Assembly (NCBI GenBank): GCA_015501585.1
Contig: JADNRY010000313.1
Coordinates: forward strand, 1 to 64,000
Reading direction: 5' to 3'
DNA length: 64,000 nt
Origin: Rhodocollybia butyracea
Taxonomy: Eukaryota; Basidiomycota; Agaricomycetes; Agaricales; Omphalotaceae
Position numbers and translations under genes: made by a program
Notes under the pieces: model-generated
What the model was told of the DNA's origin: nothing
Database searches by the model: none
What the model saw: the letters and a program-made list of their open reading frames with translations, nothing else
Shown here: positions 45,344 through 55,606 of the stretch, piece after piece
How the letters are laid out: each line of letters begins with the position of its first letter
How positions within the stretch are numbered: the stretch's first letter is position 1

Positions 45344-45639
45344 TTGCTTAATTTCCTTTCCAATCCAATATCTCAGCCTGAGCTCTCCTGAGCTACTCTT
45401 GAATTTTTTTTGGAACATAGCTGGTGTCAATGACTCATGCCACTAATAACCTCAAAGTACCTTCGGGCCAATGACAAAGTCATTTTCCTCCCGCCATTAT
45501 CATTTGCAGGGCACTTAGCATTATGCACAAGTGCTAGGATGACAAACTACACGCTCAGTCTCTCCTCCACTCTGCAAACACATAGAAATAAGATAAAAGG
45601 CATGTACCTCCAATTCAGACTGCAGCACAATGCGCCACT

Positions 45640-45712
45640 AGAACCCCATTTACGAGTCCTGAATGAAATGAAGGCTTGTCCTTATGGCTGGTTTTGCATG
45701 GGAATTTTGCTA
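45640..45712 (+). repeat. Fragment of the palindrome-arm repeat
   Basis: TTACGAGTCCTGAATG, then ATGAAGGCTTGTCCTTATGG, align with 12112-12170. The 162-codon ORF across this region (45437-45925) runs over this repeat and the following MITE and is not accepted as a gene. Confidence 0.55.
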
Positions 45713-45745
45713 AATTTTGTCTCAATAAGGAGATTTTTTTCAATA

Positions 45746-45997
45746 CTTGGGTGCTCGGAAAGTAACGGTCCGATGCCTTGCGATCAGTTTTCTTTGCTGA
45801 GAAAGAGTGCACTCTACATTAACTTATACTGCCTCTACATGATTGATATTATTACTAGAGCTTTATTACCACAATACAAGATATTTGGCAAAACAGTAGC
45901 ACGTATGTCCTCCATTTGCTTGTAGTACAGTATGAAAATTGAACATCACATTTATTTAGTCACATGCCATTGGACCGTTACTTTCCGAGCGCCCAAG
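45746..45997. mobile_element. Tc1/mariner-like MITE
   Basis: A 252-bp element with near-perfect inverted ends of about 29 bp (CTTGGGTGCTCGGAAAGTAA onward; one T/C difference near position 7) and TA on both sides (45744-45745, 45998-45999). It has no coding capacity. Confidence 0.75.
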
Positions 45998-45999
45998 TA

Positions 46000-46755
46000 T
46001 ATTTGGAACGTCAAAGTGTTCCTCATGTGATCTACTTGTTTACTGAGAGCTCGCTCTAGAACAAGTACTCTCTTCACAAAAGACAGCTAGCTAGGCTAAG
46101 TTCACTCCCTCCTTTGCCCATTACCTGTTAAATTTCTGTGCATCTACTTAGTGGCGCTTCTACTTGACTTTAACAGCTTTGTTTCCCGCCATGCGGCGTG
46201 CAATCTCCTCTCATATAGACTACTGGAAAGGTATCTTCACCCTTATTACATCTACTACACTGCAAAAAAAAACCTGATACCTGCTTTCTGTTTAGTACAC
46301 TGAAGCAGCTCAGTGATTTGTGGACTCTGTCCTCCATTTTTTCTTGTGCCATATATCTGCAGTGAGTAATCTCTTTTTTCTGCCTTTTATTCAACTCTTT
46401 GACTGTGATACCGCTTTTCACCGTCTTGCTAAACACCACTTTTCTCGCAGCCTGCGCACCTCTTCTCAACACAATGCAACTTCTTTGCCACACGGCGTTT
46501 ATGTTTCCTTACTGTGAACCCGCTCCAGGCTCCTTATCTCAGTGTTTCTTAAAAATTTCCATCATGGGCTCAGGTTGTGGTGCATGATATATTTATCGCT
46601 TTCAATTTATATTCTATCATGATGGTACAGTGAATAGCGGTGGAGAGTGTGCATTGGATAACTTGAGCATCAGAAATATTGATATGTCATTGGGACCAGT
46701 CACATAGCTGTTATTTACTGCAAAATGTAGTATGTATTTCAAAACTAACATATTA
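46000..46755. other. Relics of the palindrome-arm repeat
   Basis: GCCACACGGCGTTTAT (near 46488) also occurs near 12347 and its complement near 2140, at comparable order to the neighbouring tRNA-like segment. This suggests that 45.64-46.8 kb is a diverged copy of 12.1-12.5 kb into which a MITE has inserted. No gene is supported. Confidence 0.45.
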
Positions 46756-46810
46756 CAGGACTTGTACCTGCTATGCGTGAAGCGCGCTGGCCCACACTCG
46801 CAAGTCCCTC
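46756..46810 (-). other. tRNA-like A-box/B-box segment, diverged third copy
   Basis: On the minus strand GGACTTGCGAGTGTGGGCC is followed by GGTACAAGTCC. The two boxes are kept while the sequence between them has changed relative to the arm copies. GGACTTG and CAAGTCC can also pair as a 7-bp stem. Confidence 0.35.
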
Positions 46811-46898
46811 CATAACCATGTGGAGGGAATATATATCTCCTGGAGAATGTTCTTCCAGGTGTTCTTGAGTAGACCTTCGGTTGTACATCTCCCACTCT

Positions 46899-47404
46899 CA
46901 CTACGGCGCGTTCTATCAACGGCGTGCGAAAAAGTCAGCGACATATTCAATGACAAATTTTGAGCAAAAATTGATAAATGTCCTAAGAAAAAGTATAGAT
47001 TTATCATGCAGTAAAGTAAACAACATTTATGATTATTATTCTGAACAGTTGCGTGTGAGATTCTTCTCCTATATCGGGCGTAAAAGGCTATGAAAATCAA
47101 TTTCTTTGTCACACGCCATTCATATTGTTTTTCGCGCAAAAAACACAAGCGGGAGGCGGTGGCATTTTATTTTGCGCACGAAAAACAATATGAGTGGTGT
47201 GGGCGACAAAGAAATTAAATTTCAAGGCCTTTTGCGCCTGACATAGAAGACAAATTTCTTGAAATAATAAGCTTAAATGTCATTTACTTTACTGTGTGAT
47301 AAATTGATACTTTTTCAGTGGAAGTTGATTAATGTTTGCTTAAAGATTGTCGTTGTATATGTCAATGACTTTTTCATGCGTCGTTTATAGAACGCGCTGT
47401 AGTG
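46899..47404. mobile_element. CACTA-type foldback MITE
   Basis: A 506-bp element starting CACTACGGCGCGTTCTAT and ending in the complement of CACTACAGCGCGTTCTAT, flanked by a 3-bp TCT repeat (46896-46898, 47405-47407). Almost the whole element is two inverted arms of about 230 bp around a short G/C-rich spacer near 47150. CACTA ends and a 3-bp duplication fit the EnSpm/CACTA superfamily. It has no transposase. Confidence 0.75.
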
Positions 47405-47407
47405 TCT

Positions 47408-47859
47408 GAGCTTTGTTCAAACTGCAACAATAGGATATGTATATATGTAGTAAATTTGTTCTGTGGATCACGTATGTGAGGGACTGAGACCTGGTTGAGT
47501 CTTATACCCAACAGCTTGATATTCGGTTGATATTCAGATCAATGATGTTGCAGCTGGTTTTGTCCTCTCCTCGTTGCTAGCTGGCCAGCTTTCTCATTCC
47601 TTTCAATTATGTTCTGTCCTTTTAACCATTTTAGTGTTGTTGCTCTTTGTCCTCGGAGCATTGCAGGTCGCGAGTCTCTGTCGTCCCATTTCAAGAGTGT
47701 GTTGTCAAACCTTGGATAAATGTTTTTAAGTTGGTGTGTATTTTTAGGTCAGTATCTGAGTTGACCCATCCATGATACCAATGATTTCCCTGGTAAGTTC
47801 AGTTCAGGTGGGACTCTTATGGCTCAGATTACTTATACCTCGGGCATAGAACATTTAGC
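47408..47859. other. Intergenic, nothing recognised
   Basis: No repeat, gene or element could be supported in this interval. Confidence 0.45.
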
Positions 47860-48065
47860 GTGACCCCTGAGGCGTGACCCGGCGTAACCCAGAGGCGTAA
47901 CCCAGGCATCACCTAGGTGTCGCCTTGGCGTGACCTTTGTACATTTAGCGTCACCCTAGCGTAACCTTCTGTACATTTAGCGTCACCCTGGCATGCCTTC
48001 TGGTATATTTAGCGTGACTTTTCATATATTGGGCGTGACCTTTACAACATCTAGTGTAGCCTTTC
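47860..48065 (+). repeat. Degenerate GCGTGACC tandem repeat
   Basis: First short units of about 15 bp (GGCGTGACCC, GGCGTAACCCAGA), then longer units of about 25-30 bp built on ACATTTAGCGTGACCTT. The units drift steadily from left to right. It is non-coding. Confidence 0.65.
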
Positions 48066-48725
48066 TAAGCTATTTTCTAAAGTGACCTTTGAAATTGTTA
48101 GCATGAAATTGTGCAACCCTGGTGCAATCATGGCACCAACTGTAGATTATCTAGCAGTATTCAACATATACAATGGCTGTAGGACCAGGCTTAGCAGCAA
48201 GATCACTTAAGTATGCTTCCTGTATGGAGCTAATGAATCTCATGAATATTCGAGGGTAGCAACATCATGATTAGCAATAGGAACGGATGATAAGTAAACA
48301 TATAAGCAAAGTGAACTATAAAGCCAATAGAGAAATTAACGTGAGTAACACAGGGTTGACACAGGGAGTGCCTAGACATTGATCTTGTAGTCGGGGATTG
48401 CTGCGCAGCAGCATTAAGGATTTGGTTAGGGTTAGGGTGCGCCGCAGGCGCTCCGCATATATATCCTGCGTAAATGAGGCTTTAGGGTGCCCGCCGACGA
48501 CTTCCCGGCTTGGGGGACCCCCGAGCTTGCGAGGGAGGGGAGGGAAGCGGAGGCGGGCCCGAAATTTACGCGTCACTTACAGTTACATAATTAATAAACA
48601 CCGGAGTTCCTAATAACAAGGTTGATTATATTCTGGCTGGTAGATAGATGCAAGGAATTATAAATTACTGATCCATTGTTATATCAACGGAAAATATATA
48701 AAATCTGTGTTCTACGCTCTCAAAT
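48066..48725. other. Intergenic with a G/C-rich telomere-like patch
   Basis: A short TTAGGG-like tract (48423-48438) runs into a G/C-rich stretch (48438-48560) with GCGCCGCAGGCGC and GGGGGACCCCC palindromes, unlike the AT-rich surroundings. No gene is seen. The 3' end would be the lost intron/exon border of the membrane-protein gene that follows. Confidence 0.45.
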
Positions 48726-49803
48726 GTGGCATCCTTACTTGGGCTTGTCAAATATAGCCTTGTAGTGAGTCTTCCAGGAGGACTCATGGAACAAATAGTA
48801 GCAGCAGATGCGCAATCACATATCATAGTCTATGATGCAATTGCTGACTGGTTAACCAATATCATAGTGAGTTTGAACTTTGGCCAATCCTGTGCTGCAG
48901 TGACTATTGACCTAATCCTGGAAAGGCAATCATTACTGATGCTGTGATTGTGTGGAGAGCATGGGCAATGTGGATGGACAACACAAAAGTGAGATGGACA
49001 TTACTTCTGCTCATGCTTGCAGATATAGGTTGGGCTAATCTGTAGTCACTGTTGAGTCCCATGAGCTGACATAGATATTATGTCAGGTCTTGGCTTGGCT
49101 GATAGCATTATGGGCTCTCAGACTCACCAAAGCCAGGCCATAGCTCTTGATTGGATTAGCTTTATTCTGTCATTCTTTGTAAATATAATAGCAACATGTT
49201 TGATATCTCTTCGTGCCTGGTGAGTGCCGCCTTATGTTTGGACTTCATTCTATTTTGAATTTTATGGGAAATTACAGGCTACATCATAAATCTGTAAAAT
49301 CAATTTCTATCACCAGAAAATGGACTCAAGGGGAAAAAATCCTTCTTCTTCTTGTAGAGTCTGGGGCTATTTATGCACTATTCGAGGTGTGTATCTGGTA
49401 CATCATAAGTAAATGCCTCTACTTCTAAATGAGAGCTTTTAGCTACTTAGTATAATAACTTCTGCATTATCAGCGGAAGCACCACTCTCATCACCTATTT
49501 ACAACACTGCAGCACTTACAAGTCAAATATATTGGGTTGTTGCTGTGAGTCTCTCCTATTACTCACCATCATTGGCTTACTGTTATTGCTGCTGAACTAC
49601 AGGTCTTAAATCCTGTTGCCATCTTCATCTTGGTTCACACACAAAATACATATGAGCAAAGTTTCCATCTTGAAGTAATTTCAATACTCAGCCAACAAGC
49701 TCAGTCACAGCAGATTTCAGTTGTCTTGAGTGGACCTGAGGGCACCTCTACCGATGTTGGATTATCTGACCCCGAGGGGGCCAATATGACTCACAGCACA
49801 TGA
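48726..49803 (+). CDS. Fungal multi-span membrane protein, lacking its N-terminal exons
   Basis: Hydrophobic exons separated by GT-AG introns, e.g. 48868-48925. Segments include DAIADWLTNII, TDAVIVWRAWAMW (a VWRAW-type motif seen in a large agaricomycete family of 7-span proteins of unknown function), VRWTLLLLMLADIG, ALDWISFILSFFVNIIATCL, ILLLLVESGAIYALFE and VLNPVAIFILVHTQNTYE, with a polar tail ending at TGA 49801-49803. The first codon of the open frame is GTG (GTGGCATCC), with no in-frame ATG before 48786, so the true start exons are missing here. They may be those at 43383-43788. Start uncertain. Confidence 0.55.
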
Positions 49804-49998
49804 GCTGGACAAGGGACTCCAAGGGACTCATTATATCCTGTGATTCCAAGAACTAAGTCATGGACCATGCAAGTGATCTAGTTACGTAGAGTCCCAGCAT
49901 TCTGTTCATCCCTGGCCCTGGGCAAACTTTTATTTCTTTTATCTGATGATTCTTTCTTGGAGTAGTACTTTGTACAATCGATATCTAAGGTCTTACAC

Positions 49999-51105
49999 TC
50001 GACATGAAGGCGGATTCCAAGGGTAGGGAGACTTTCTGAAGGCCTCTGCAAACAACAGATCTATCTTGACAAGTAGAGAGCACAGTTCATCACCTTGGTG
50101 CACATGAACTCTCTCTGCTTTGTCCACACTCCAGTCCTGACAGGTATAGAGCACAGTTCATCACCTTGGTGCACATGAACTCTCTCTGCTTTGTCCTCAC
50201 TCCAGCATGCTTCAGTGTCTCTCTTTTGGCTTACAGACTATTTGAACAAGCTGAACCCCAGCTTCAAAACACATTTTATCTCTTGTTTAATATCATCCTT
50301 TGCTGTTGAGCTATTCACAGTTCGAGTTGCAGCCTACAATGTGACACATCATTGTCACATGACTTTTGGGATATCATTCTGACAGGAATTTTGAGGAGAA
50401 TCCAATGGAATTTTTGCCGAGGCCATTGGATGAGCCATTCACATCATATGATCACTTTGATCAAAGTCTGACATCCTTGTATCAACTCCAGACAGTTTTT
50501 CTGTCAGTGGTTCTAGGACATGTCTGGTATCATTATGAGCGGTCTTTTAATGCGAATCCAATGGTGCAAAAATTATAGGATTTGAGTCACCGGTTCCCAA
50601 GATATCACAAGTTTAATATTTGACAGATGTTGGAGCAGTGTGTATATTCAGTGGTTGGCTCCCACAGGTGCCAGAGTCCTGTGCAGAGGCCTGTGGTCGT
50701 CAGAAAAGCCTCTGAATTGCATTCCTGCTCCTTCCTTCCCTTCCCCCATCATATCCCTTGTCTTTGGTGGTTGGTAAGGACATCTGTCCCCTTTCTACAG
50801 CTCTGATAGCTCAAACATCATCTCTCAGCACTTCCTACATCTGCACAGACCTTAGCTCTGCTCACAAGAGTCTCAGATACAGGAATTGGTGTGCCTTTTT
50901 CTCTGATCTACTGATCTTTCACTGAACAGAGCCCATAATACATCCATAGCAGATCTACACACATCTAGAACCTCTCAAGTTGACCTAGTTGTTAGATCTT
51001 GGATATCAGGGCTCTCAGTGCGCTCAGACTACCTATATTATCTATGTACTATGTACTGATTGATATTTGGCTTAGATCTTGCTTGATCAAGCCAATTTTT
51101 TGTCA
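49999..51105 (+). repeat. Ngaro split repeat A1
   Basis: Starts TCGACATGAAGGCGG and ends AATTTTTTGTCA, nearly identical to A2. It contains a 71-bp tandem duplication (from 50067) with CACAGTTCATCACCTTGGTG in each unit. The short ORFs in it recur in A2 only because the DNA is the same. Confidence 0.9.
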
Positions 51106-51147
51106 TCTCCCTGCTCATTCTTCACACATCTTCATATCAATTGTTTT

Positions 51148-52773
51148 ATGTCCAAAACTCGAGCTGGTTCTGTTTATCAAGGCCAACAGGCAGATCAAAC
51201 TCATGATCCTGTGTCTCAGGCCACTTTATCACCTCAGGCTTCTTCTAGGTCACACATTAAGTCCAAGTTACCTCAATCTGTCCTCACTCCTTCCCAAGTC
51301 ACCTCTGGTGGCTCCTCTCTGTCTAAACCTGCTCAGACCACCCACTTGGGCTCCTCACTGCACCACACACTTCAATATCCCTTCTCTGACCTTCCTGGTC
51401 CATCCAGAACCACTGCTCATTCCCAAGATAAGCCTATTCAGTCCAAATCACTCTTGGATCGAATCACCCCCTCTCCTATCACCTCTGACCATGCTGCAGA
51501 GGTTGAAGAGATCAGAGCAGCTTCTGAAGCAATGGACCAGGTCCTTGAACAGTTCAGAAATGAGGAGATTTCTGTCAAAGAAGCCTTTAGAGCCTTCCAA
51601 GACCATAGTGGAGGTAAACCTGATGTGGTCCATGACTATGTCCAGCAGATGTTACAGATCCAGAGGGAAGAAATTAATGTTAGAAAAGACAAGAGAGCTG
51701 CTGCTAAAGAGAAACAGAGACAGCAGTCAACTTCTGAGAGAATTACAGCTCAGCAAGCTGCTCAGGCTGCAGCATGGGCTGCTATGGAAAGGGAACTTAT
51801 TGAGAATGAAGCACTACTTGCTGCAGTCAATGGAGACTCTATTGAGATTGAGAATGAACAACCAGGCTCTGGTATTGTTCCCACTATGGATCCATTCTTG
51901 GCTCAGCCTGCTGCAGCTTCTGGGTCAAAGGTGTCCTCTAGTCTTCCAGCTTCACTTCTGGAGGCTGCCCCTCACCTTGCTGCACTCACTACTACCTCTT
52001 CAATGTCACCTCATGTCCAGAAAACATGGGCTCTCAGACTTCAGTTCACTCTGGACACCAATGTGGATTCTGTTCTTGGACTCCTTTCAGCTCAGTTCTT
52101 TTCTGATCCACTCCCTCACTCTTTGCTTCGTCTCATCATTAAGGACAAGTATGTGGACTTTGAGAAAGTTCATGCTGCTGTCAATGGAACCACTTTCTTC
52201 CATGATGATAGCAAGGATTTTGGTACAGAGTTCAAGTTGATTAGAAAGGAGCAGTCTATTAAAAGCCTCCCAGTCACTACTGAATCCCAGTGGCTTCGAG
52301 TTTTTGAGGCTTGGCTCATTCCTTTGCTTAAGATATATCCTCACAGGCAGAATGAGCTTACTACTTATAAAGCTCAGATTCAAGAGCTGTTTAGAGTTGC
52401 CCCCACTGATCCATCTATGGGAATCAGAGTGGACAGAGAGGCTCGTCAAAAGGCTGCCAATACACCTTTTGACCTTGGTACATCTGAAGGGCTTAGGAAC
52501 CTTGTGCTTAAGGAGATGCTCTCTGACACTTCTAGAAAGAGAGCAGCTCCTACTTCATCTCCCACTTCTGCCAAGTCATTTTCCAAGAGACATGATACAC
52601 CTTGTATCCTCTGGAATAATGATAGGTGCTCAGACCCTTGTCAGAATAACAGAAAACATGGTTATTGCAGTGAGTGTGGTGAAGCTCACAGAGCCATCAA
52701 CAACCAGTCATGCTACTCAAAACTCATTGAAAGACGTCAAAATCAGGGTAGAGACCACAATTCAAGGTCCTAG
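51148..52773 (+). CDS. Gag-like protein of the Ngaro element
   Basis: ATG at 51148 follows directly after the A1 repeat; the frame is also open upstream, but only from a TTG. The 541-residue product has a Ser/Thr/Gln-rich N-terminus, a charged helical stretch with likely coiled coil (DKRAAAKEKQRQQ, AQQAAQAAAWAAMERELIEN), a conserved-looking globular part (ESQWLRVFEAWLIPLLKIYP) and a C-terminal Cys/His cluster (CILWNNDRCSDPC, then GYCSECGEAH), probably a nucleic-acid-binding zinc finger. Gag would package the element RNA. The frame is intact, unlike the downstream genes, so it could still act in trans. Confidence 0.7.
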   Translation: MSKTRAGSVYQGQQADQTHDPVSQATLSPQASSRSHIKSKLPQSVLTPSQVTSGGSSLSKPAQTTHLGSSLHHTLQYPFSDLPGPSRTTAHSQDKPIQSKSLLDRITPSPITSDHAAEVEEIRAASEAMDQVLEQFRNEEISVKEAFRAFQDHSGGKPDVVHDYVQQMLQIQREEINVRKDKRAAAKEKQRQQSTSERITAQQAAQAAAWAAMERELIENEALLAAVNGDSIEIENEQPGSGIVPTMDPFLAQPAAASGSKVSSSLPASLLEAAPHLAALTTTSSMSPHVQKTWALRLQFTLDTNVDSVLGLLSAQFFSDPLPHSLLRLIIKDKYVDFEKVHAAVNGTTFFHDDSKDFGTEFKLIRKEQSIKSLPVTTESQWLRVFEAWLIPLLKIYPHRQNELTTYKAQIQELFRVAPTDPSMGIRVDREARQKAANTPFDLGTSEGLRNLVLKEMLSDTSRKRAAPTSSPTSAKSFSKRHDTPCILWNNDRCSDPCQNNRKHGYCSECGEAHRAINNQSCYSKLIERRQNQGRDHNSRS

Positions 52774-53009
52774 ATCACTAGCAGGCAGCAAGAGGACTGC
52801 TGATGCTGAACTAGCACCTCCACTTTGCTTCAGAAGCGGCTCTTTATGGTCTTCTTCATCTCATTCATTTCATTTTACTCCAGCCAGTATTACTTCCATC
52901 TATTCTGCACCACCTCTGCCATCTCTTCCTCTGCATCTTCTGAATAATCCTCAGATGCAGTCAACTCTCAAAGCTATGGCTTCATATACTAAAGTTGACC
53001 TCAACTCAC

Positions 53010-53252
53010 TCTCAGCAGGAGAATCATCTCAACAATGTTATTCTACTTGCTATTGCTGCTATTGTTCTCAAGACTGGGATAGATATTCAAGTCAGATATA
53101 CTGCTAGCAAGTCTAACATCAAAGCAGACTTACTGTCTTGCTTTTTGCTTGATGATTACAAGCCTCAATTCCCTGCAAATCGTGTCCGCCTTTTTGAGCC
53201 CCAAGAGAGCTACTGCCGGCACGATGGAGAGAGTCCTTTTAGAAGCCTTGGG
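53010..53252 (+). pseudogene. RNase H C-terminal remnant of the Ngaro polyprotein
   Basis: LNNVILLAIAAIVLKTGIDI then VRYTASKSNIKADLLS match the end of the RNase H domain that follows the reverse transcriptase in DIRS/Ngaro elements. The whole reverse transcriptase and most of RNase H are gone. The likely deletion junction lies at about 52990-53020. The frame ends at TGA 53253. Confidence 0.65.
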
Positions 53253-53291
53253 TGAGCAGAGTGGCCGGAATGGACGCTCTGCTCGCCCCCA

Positions 53292-54232
53292 ATGGATATG
53301 AACAAGTTGAATGATCTTGTTATCTTCCTTCAATCTCATGCCATTGAAAAGTCTACTAAAAATAACTATTCAACTGGTGCTAAAGACTACATTCGCTTCT
53401 GCACTTCTCACAACCTCTCCTTGGACCCTACTCCATCTACACTGTCTCGCTACATAGCCTACACATCCAAACATATTGCCTCTGGGCCTAAATATCTCAC
53501 TGGAGCAAGACACTACTTGAAACAGCTTTACCCTCATTTTGATGAATCAAGGTCTGACCCTTGGTTCAAGCTACTATAAGAGGGTCTAAGAAAGTCAGGG
53601 CTGACCCTGTGAAGAGGAAACCACCTCTTAGACCCCACCATATCATGAAATTCTATGAAAGGAGACACCTCTCTTACAATCATCTTCTGTTTGCTACTAT
53701 CATTAGTTGTGCCTTCTATGGGTGTCACAGAATTGGAGAGCTCACAGTTCCAAATCAAAAATCACTTTTTGACTGGAGGAAGGTAATCAAAAGGGCATCA
53801 CTCAAGCTTGAGTTGTTGCAAGCTGGTTATCATCTTCCAAATCACAAGAGTGATCCATTCTATCAAGGAACTGAGATTCTCTTCTGTACCCAGAAACTTG
53901 CCAATCCTGTCTCTTTGCTACAGGAATACACCATTGCTAGAGACAGGCTTCATGGAGCTAGACCAGCTCTGTTTATCTGTGAAGATGGCTCTCTTCCATC
54001 TAGGTCTTGGTTTGAATCTATGTTTTATGCTGTCCTGAGTAGAGACTTTGGTGGACATTCAGCTAGAGCTGGTGGGGCCACATTTTACTCTGGGCTTGGT
54101 CTTGATGAGTCCATCATCATGGCTCTTGGGAGATGGTCTTCTACAGCATGGAAAATTTACATCAGAGATAACCCTGCTGTCCGGGCTGAGTTGCAGCTAG
54201 CAGCTATTAGACTTCACCAACAACACCTTTAA
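53292..54232 (+). pseudogene. Tyrosine recombinase of the Ngaro element, one frameshift
   Basis: Site-specific recombinase that would integrate the circular cDNA. The N-terminal SAM-like domain is MDMNKLNDLVIFLQSHAIEK to ARHYLKQLYPHFDE. The catalytic domain has the first Arg in GCHRIGEL (near 53730), HSAR (HxxR, 54056-54067), GRW and the nucleophile Tyr in KIYIRDN (54158-54160). All catalytic residues are present, but the two halves lie in different frames. A one-base loss near 53562 (CCCTTGG) ends the first frame at 53579. Without it the protein would be about 313 residues. Confidence 0.8.
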
Positions 54233-54300
54233 CACTCCCTTGCGTCTCATTCACATCTTTTTCACCACCATCCACCCCTCAACAACAATCCATAGCTTTT

Positions 54301-54387
54301 ATAGCTCTTCATGATCCGCTTAATTTATGGGCCTGGGGCCTGAGTTTTGGCTAACTTATTCATTACTGAGTGACAAAAGGCATAGGT
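54301..54387 (+). repeat. Ngaro split repeat B1
   Basis: An 87-bp repeat from ATAGCTCTTCATGATCCGC to GGCATAGGT, adjoining A2. It is identical in visible sequence to B2 at the 3' end of the element. The shared base at the B1/A2 junction is T. Confidence 0.88.
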
Positions 54388-55492
54388 CGACATGAAGGCG
54401 GATTCCAAGGGTAGGGAGACTTTCTGAAGGCCTCTGCAAACAACAGATCTATCTTGACAAGTAGAGAGCACAGTTCATCACCTTGGTGCACATGAACTCT
54501 CTCTGCTTTGTCCACACTCCAGTCCTGACAGGTATAGAGCACAGTTCATCACCTTGGTGCACATGAACTCTCTCTGCTTTGTCCTCACTCCAGCATGCTT
54601 CAGTGTCTCTCTTTTGGCTTACAGACTATTTGAACAAGCTGAACCCCAGCTTCAAAACACATTTTATCTCTTGTTAATATCATCCTTTGCTGTTGAGCTA
54701 TTCACAGTTCGAGTTGCAGCCTACAATGTGACACATCATTGTCACATGACTTTTGGGATATCATTCTGACAGGAATTTTGAGGAGAATCCAATGGAATTT
54801 TTGCCGAGGCCATTGGATGAGCCATTCACATCATATGATCACTTTGATCAAAGTCTGACATCCTTGTATCAACTCCAGACAGTTTTTCTGTCAGTGGTTC
54901 TAGGACATGTCTGGTATCATTATGAGCGGTCTTTTAATGCGAATCCAATGGTGCAAAAATTATAGGATTTGAGTCACCGGTTCCCAAGATATCACAAGTT
55001 TAATATTTGACAGATGTTGGAGCAGTGTGTATATTCAGTGGTTGGCTCCCACAGGTGCCAGAGTCCTGTGCAGAGGCCTGTGGTCGTCAGAAAAGCCTCT
55101 GAATTGCATTCCTGCTCCTTCCTTCCCTTCCCCCATCATATCCCTTGTCTTTGGTGGTTGGTAAGGACATCTGTCCCCTTTCTACAGCTCTGATAGCTCA
55201 AACATCATCTCTCAGCACTTCCTACATCTGCACAGACCTTAGCTCTGCTCACAAGAGTCTCAGATACAGGAATTGGTGTGCCTTTTTCTCTGATCTACTG
55301 ATCTTTCACTGAACAGAGCCCATAATACATCCATAGCAGATCTACACACATCTAGAACCTCTCAAGTTGACCTAGTTGTTAGATCTTGGATATCAGGGCT
55401 CTCAGTGCGCTCAGACTACCTATATTATCTATGTACTATGTACTGATTGATATTTGGCTTAGATCTTGCTTGATCAAGCCAATTTTTTGTCA
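54387..55492 (+). repeat. Ngaro split repeat A2
   Basis: Second copy of A1, 1106 bp, with one base less in a T run near 54676. It is followed by a spacer of about 114 bp before B2. Confidence 0.9.
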
Positions 55493-55606
55493 CCCTCCCT
55501 CCTCTCCCTTTATCTCTGTAATTGTACAAACCAATGTATGTTCTATTTGTTTCTTCTTTAGCTCATTGTCTAGTATGCTTTTTTATACCTACTCATGTAA
55601 CAGTAC

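Noticed and set aside
45437..45925. A 162-codon ORF
   Set aside because: It runs across a dispersed repeat fragment and into a TA-flanked MITE, so it is a chance frame.
50999..52240. A 413-codon Leu/Ser-rich ORF overlapping gag, and a 267-codon ORF at 52304-53107
   Set aside because: Shadow frames of gag. Their composition is biased and the real frame shows a zinc-finger and coiled-coil architecture.
49999..55492. The ~1.1 kb direct repeats as ordinary LTRs of a Gypsy or Copia element
   Set aside because: There is no protease, integrase or target duplication. A second pair of repeats (B1, B2) and a tyrosine recombinase show the Ngaro/PAT layout instead.
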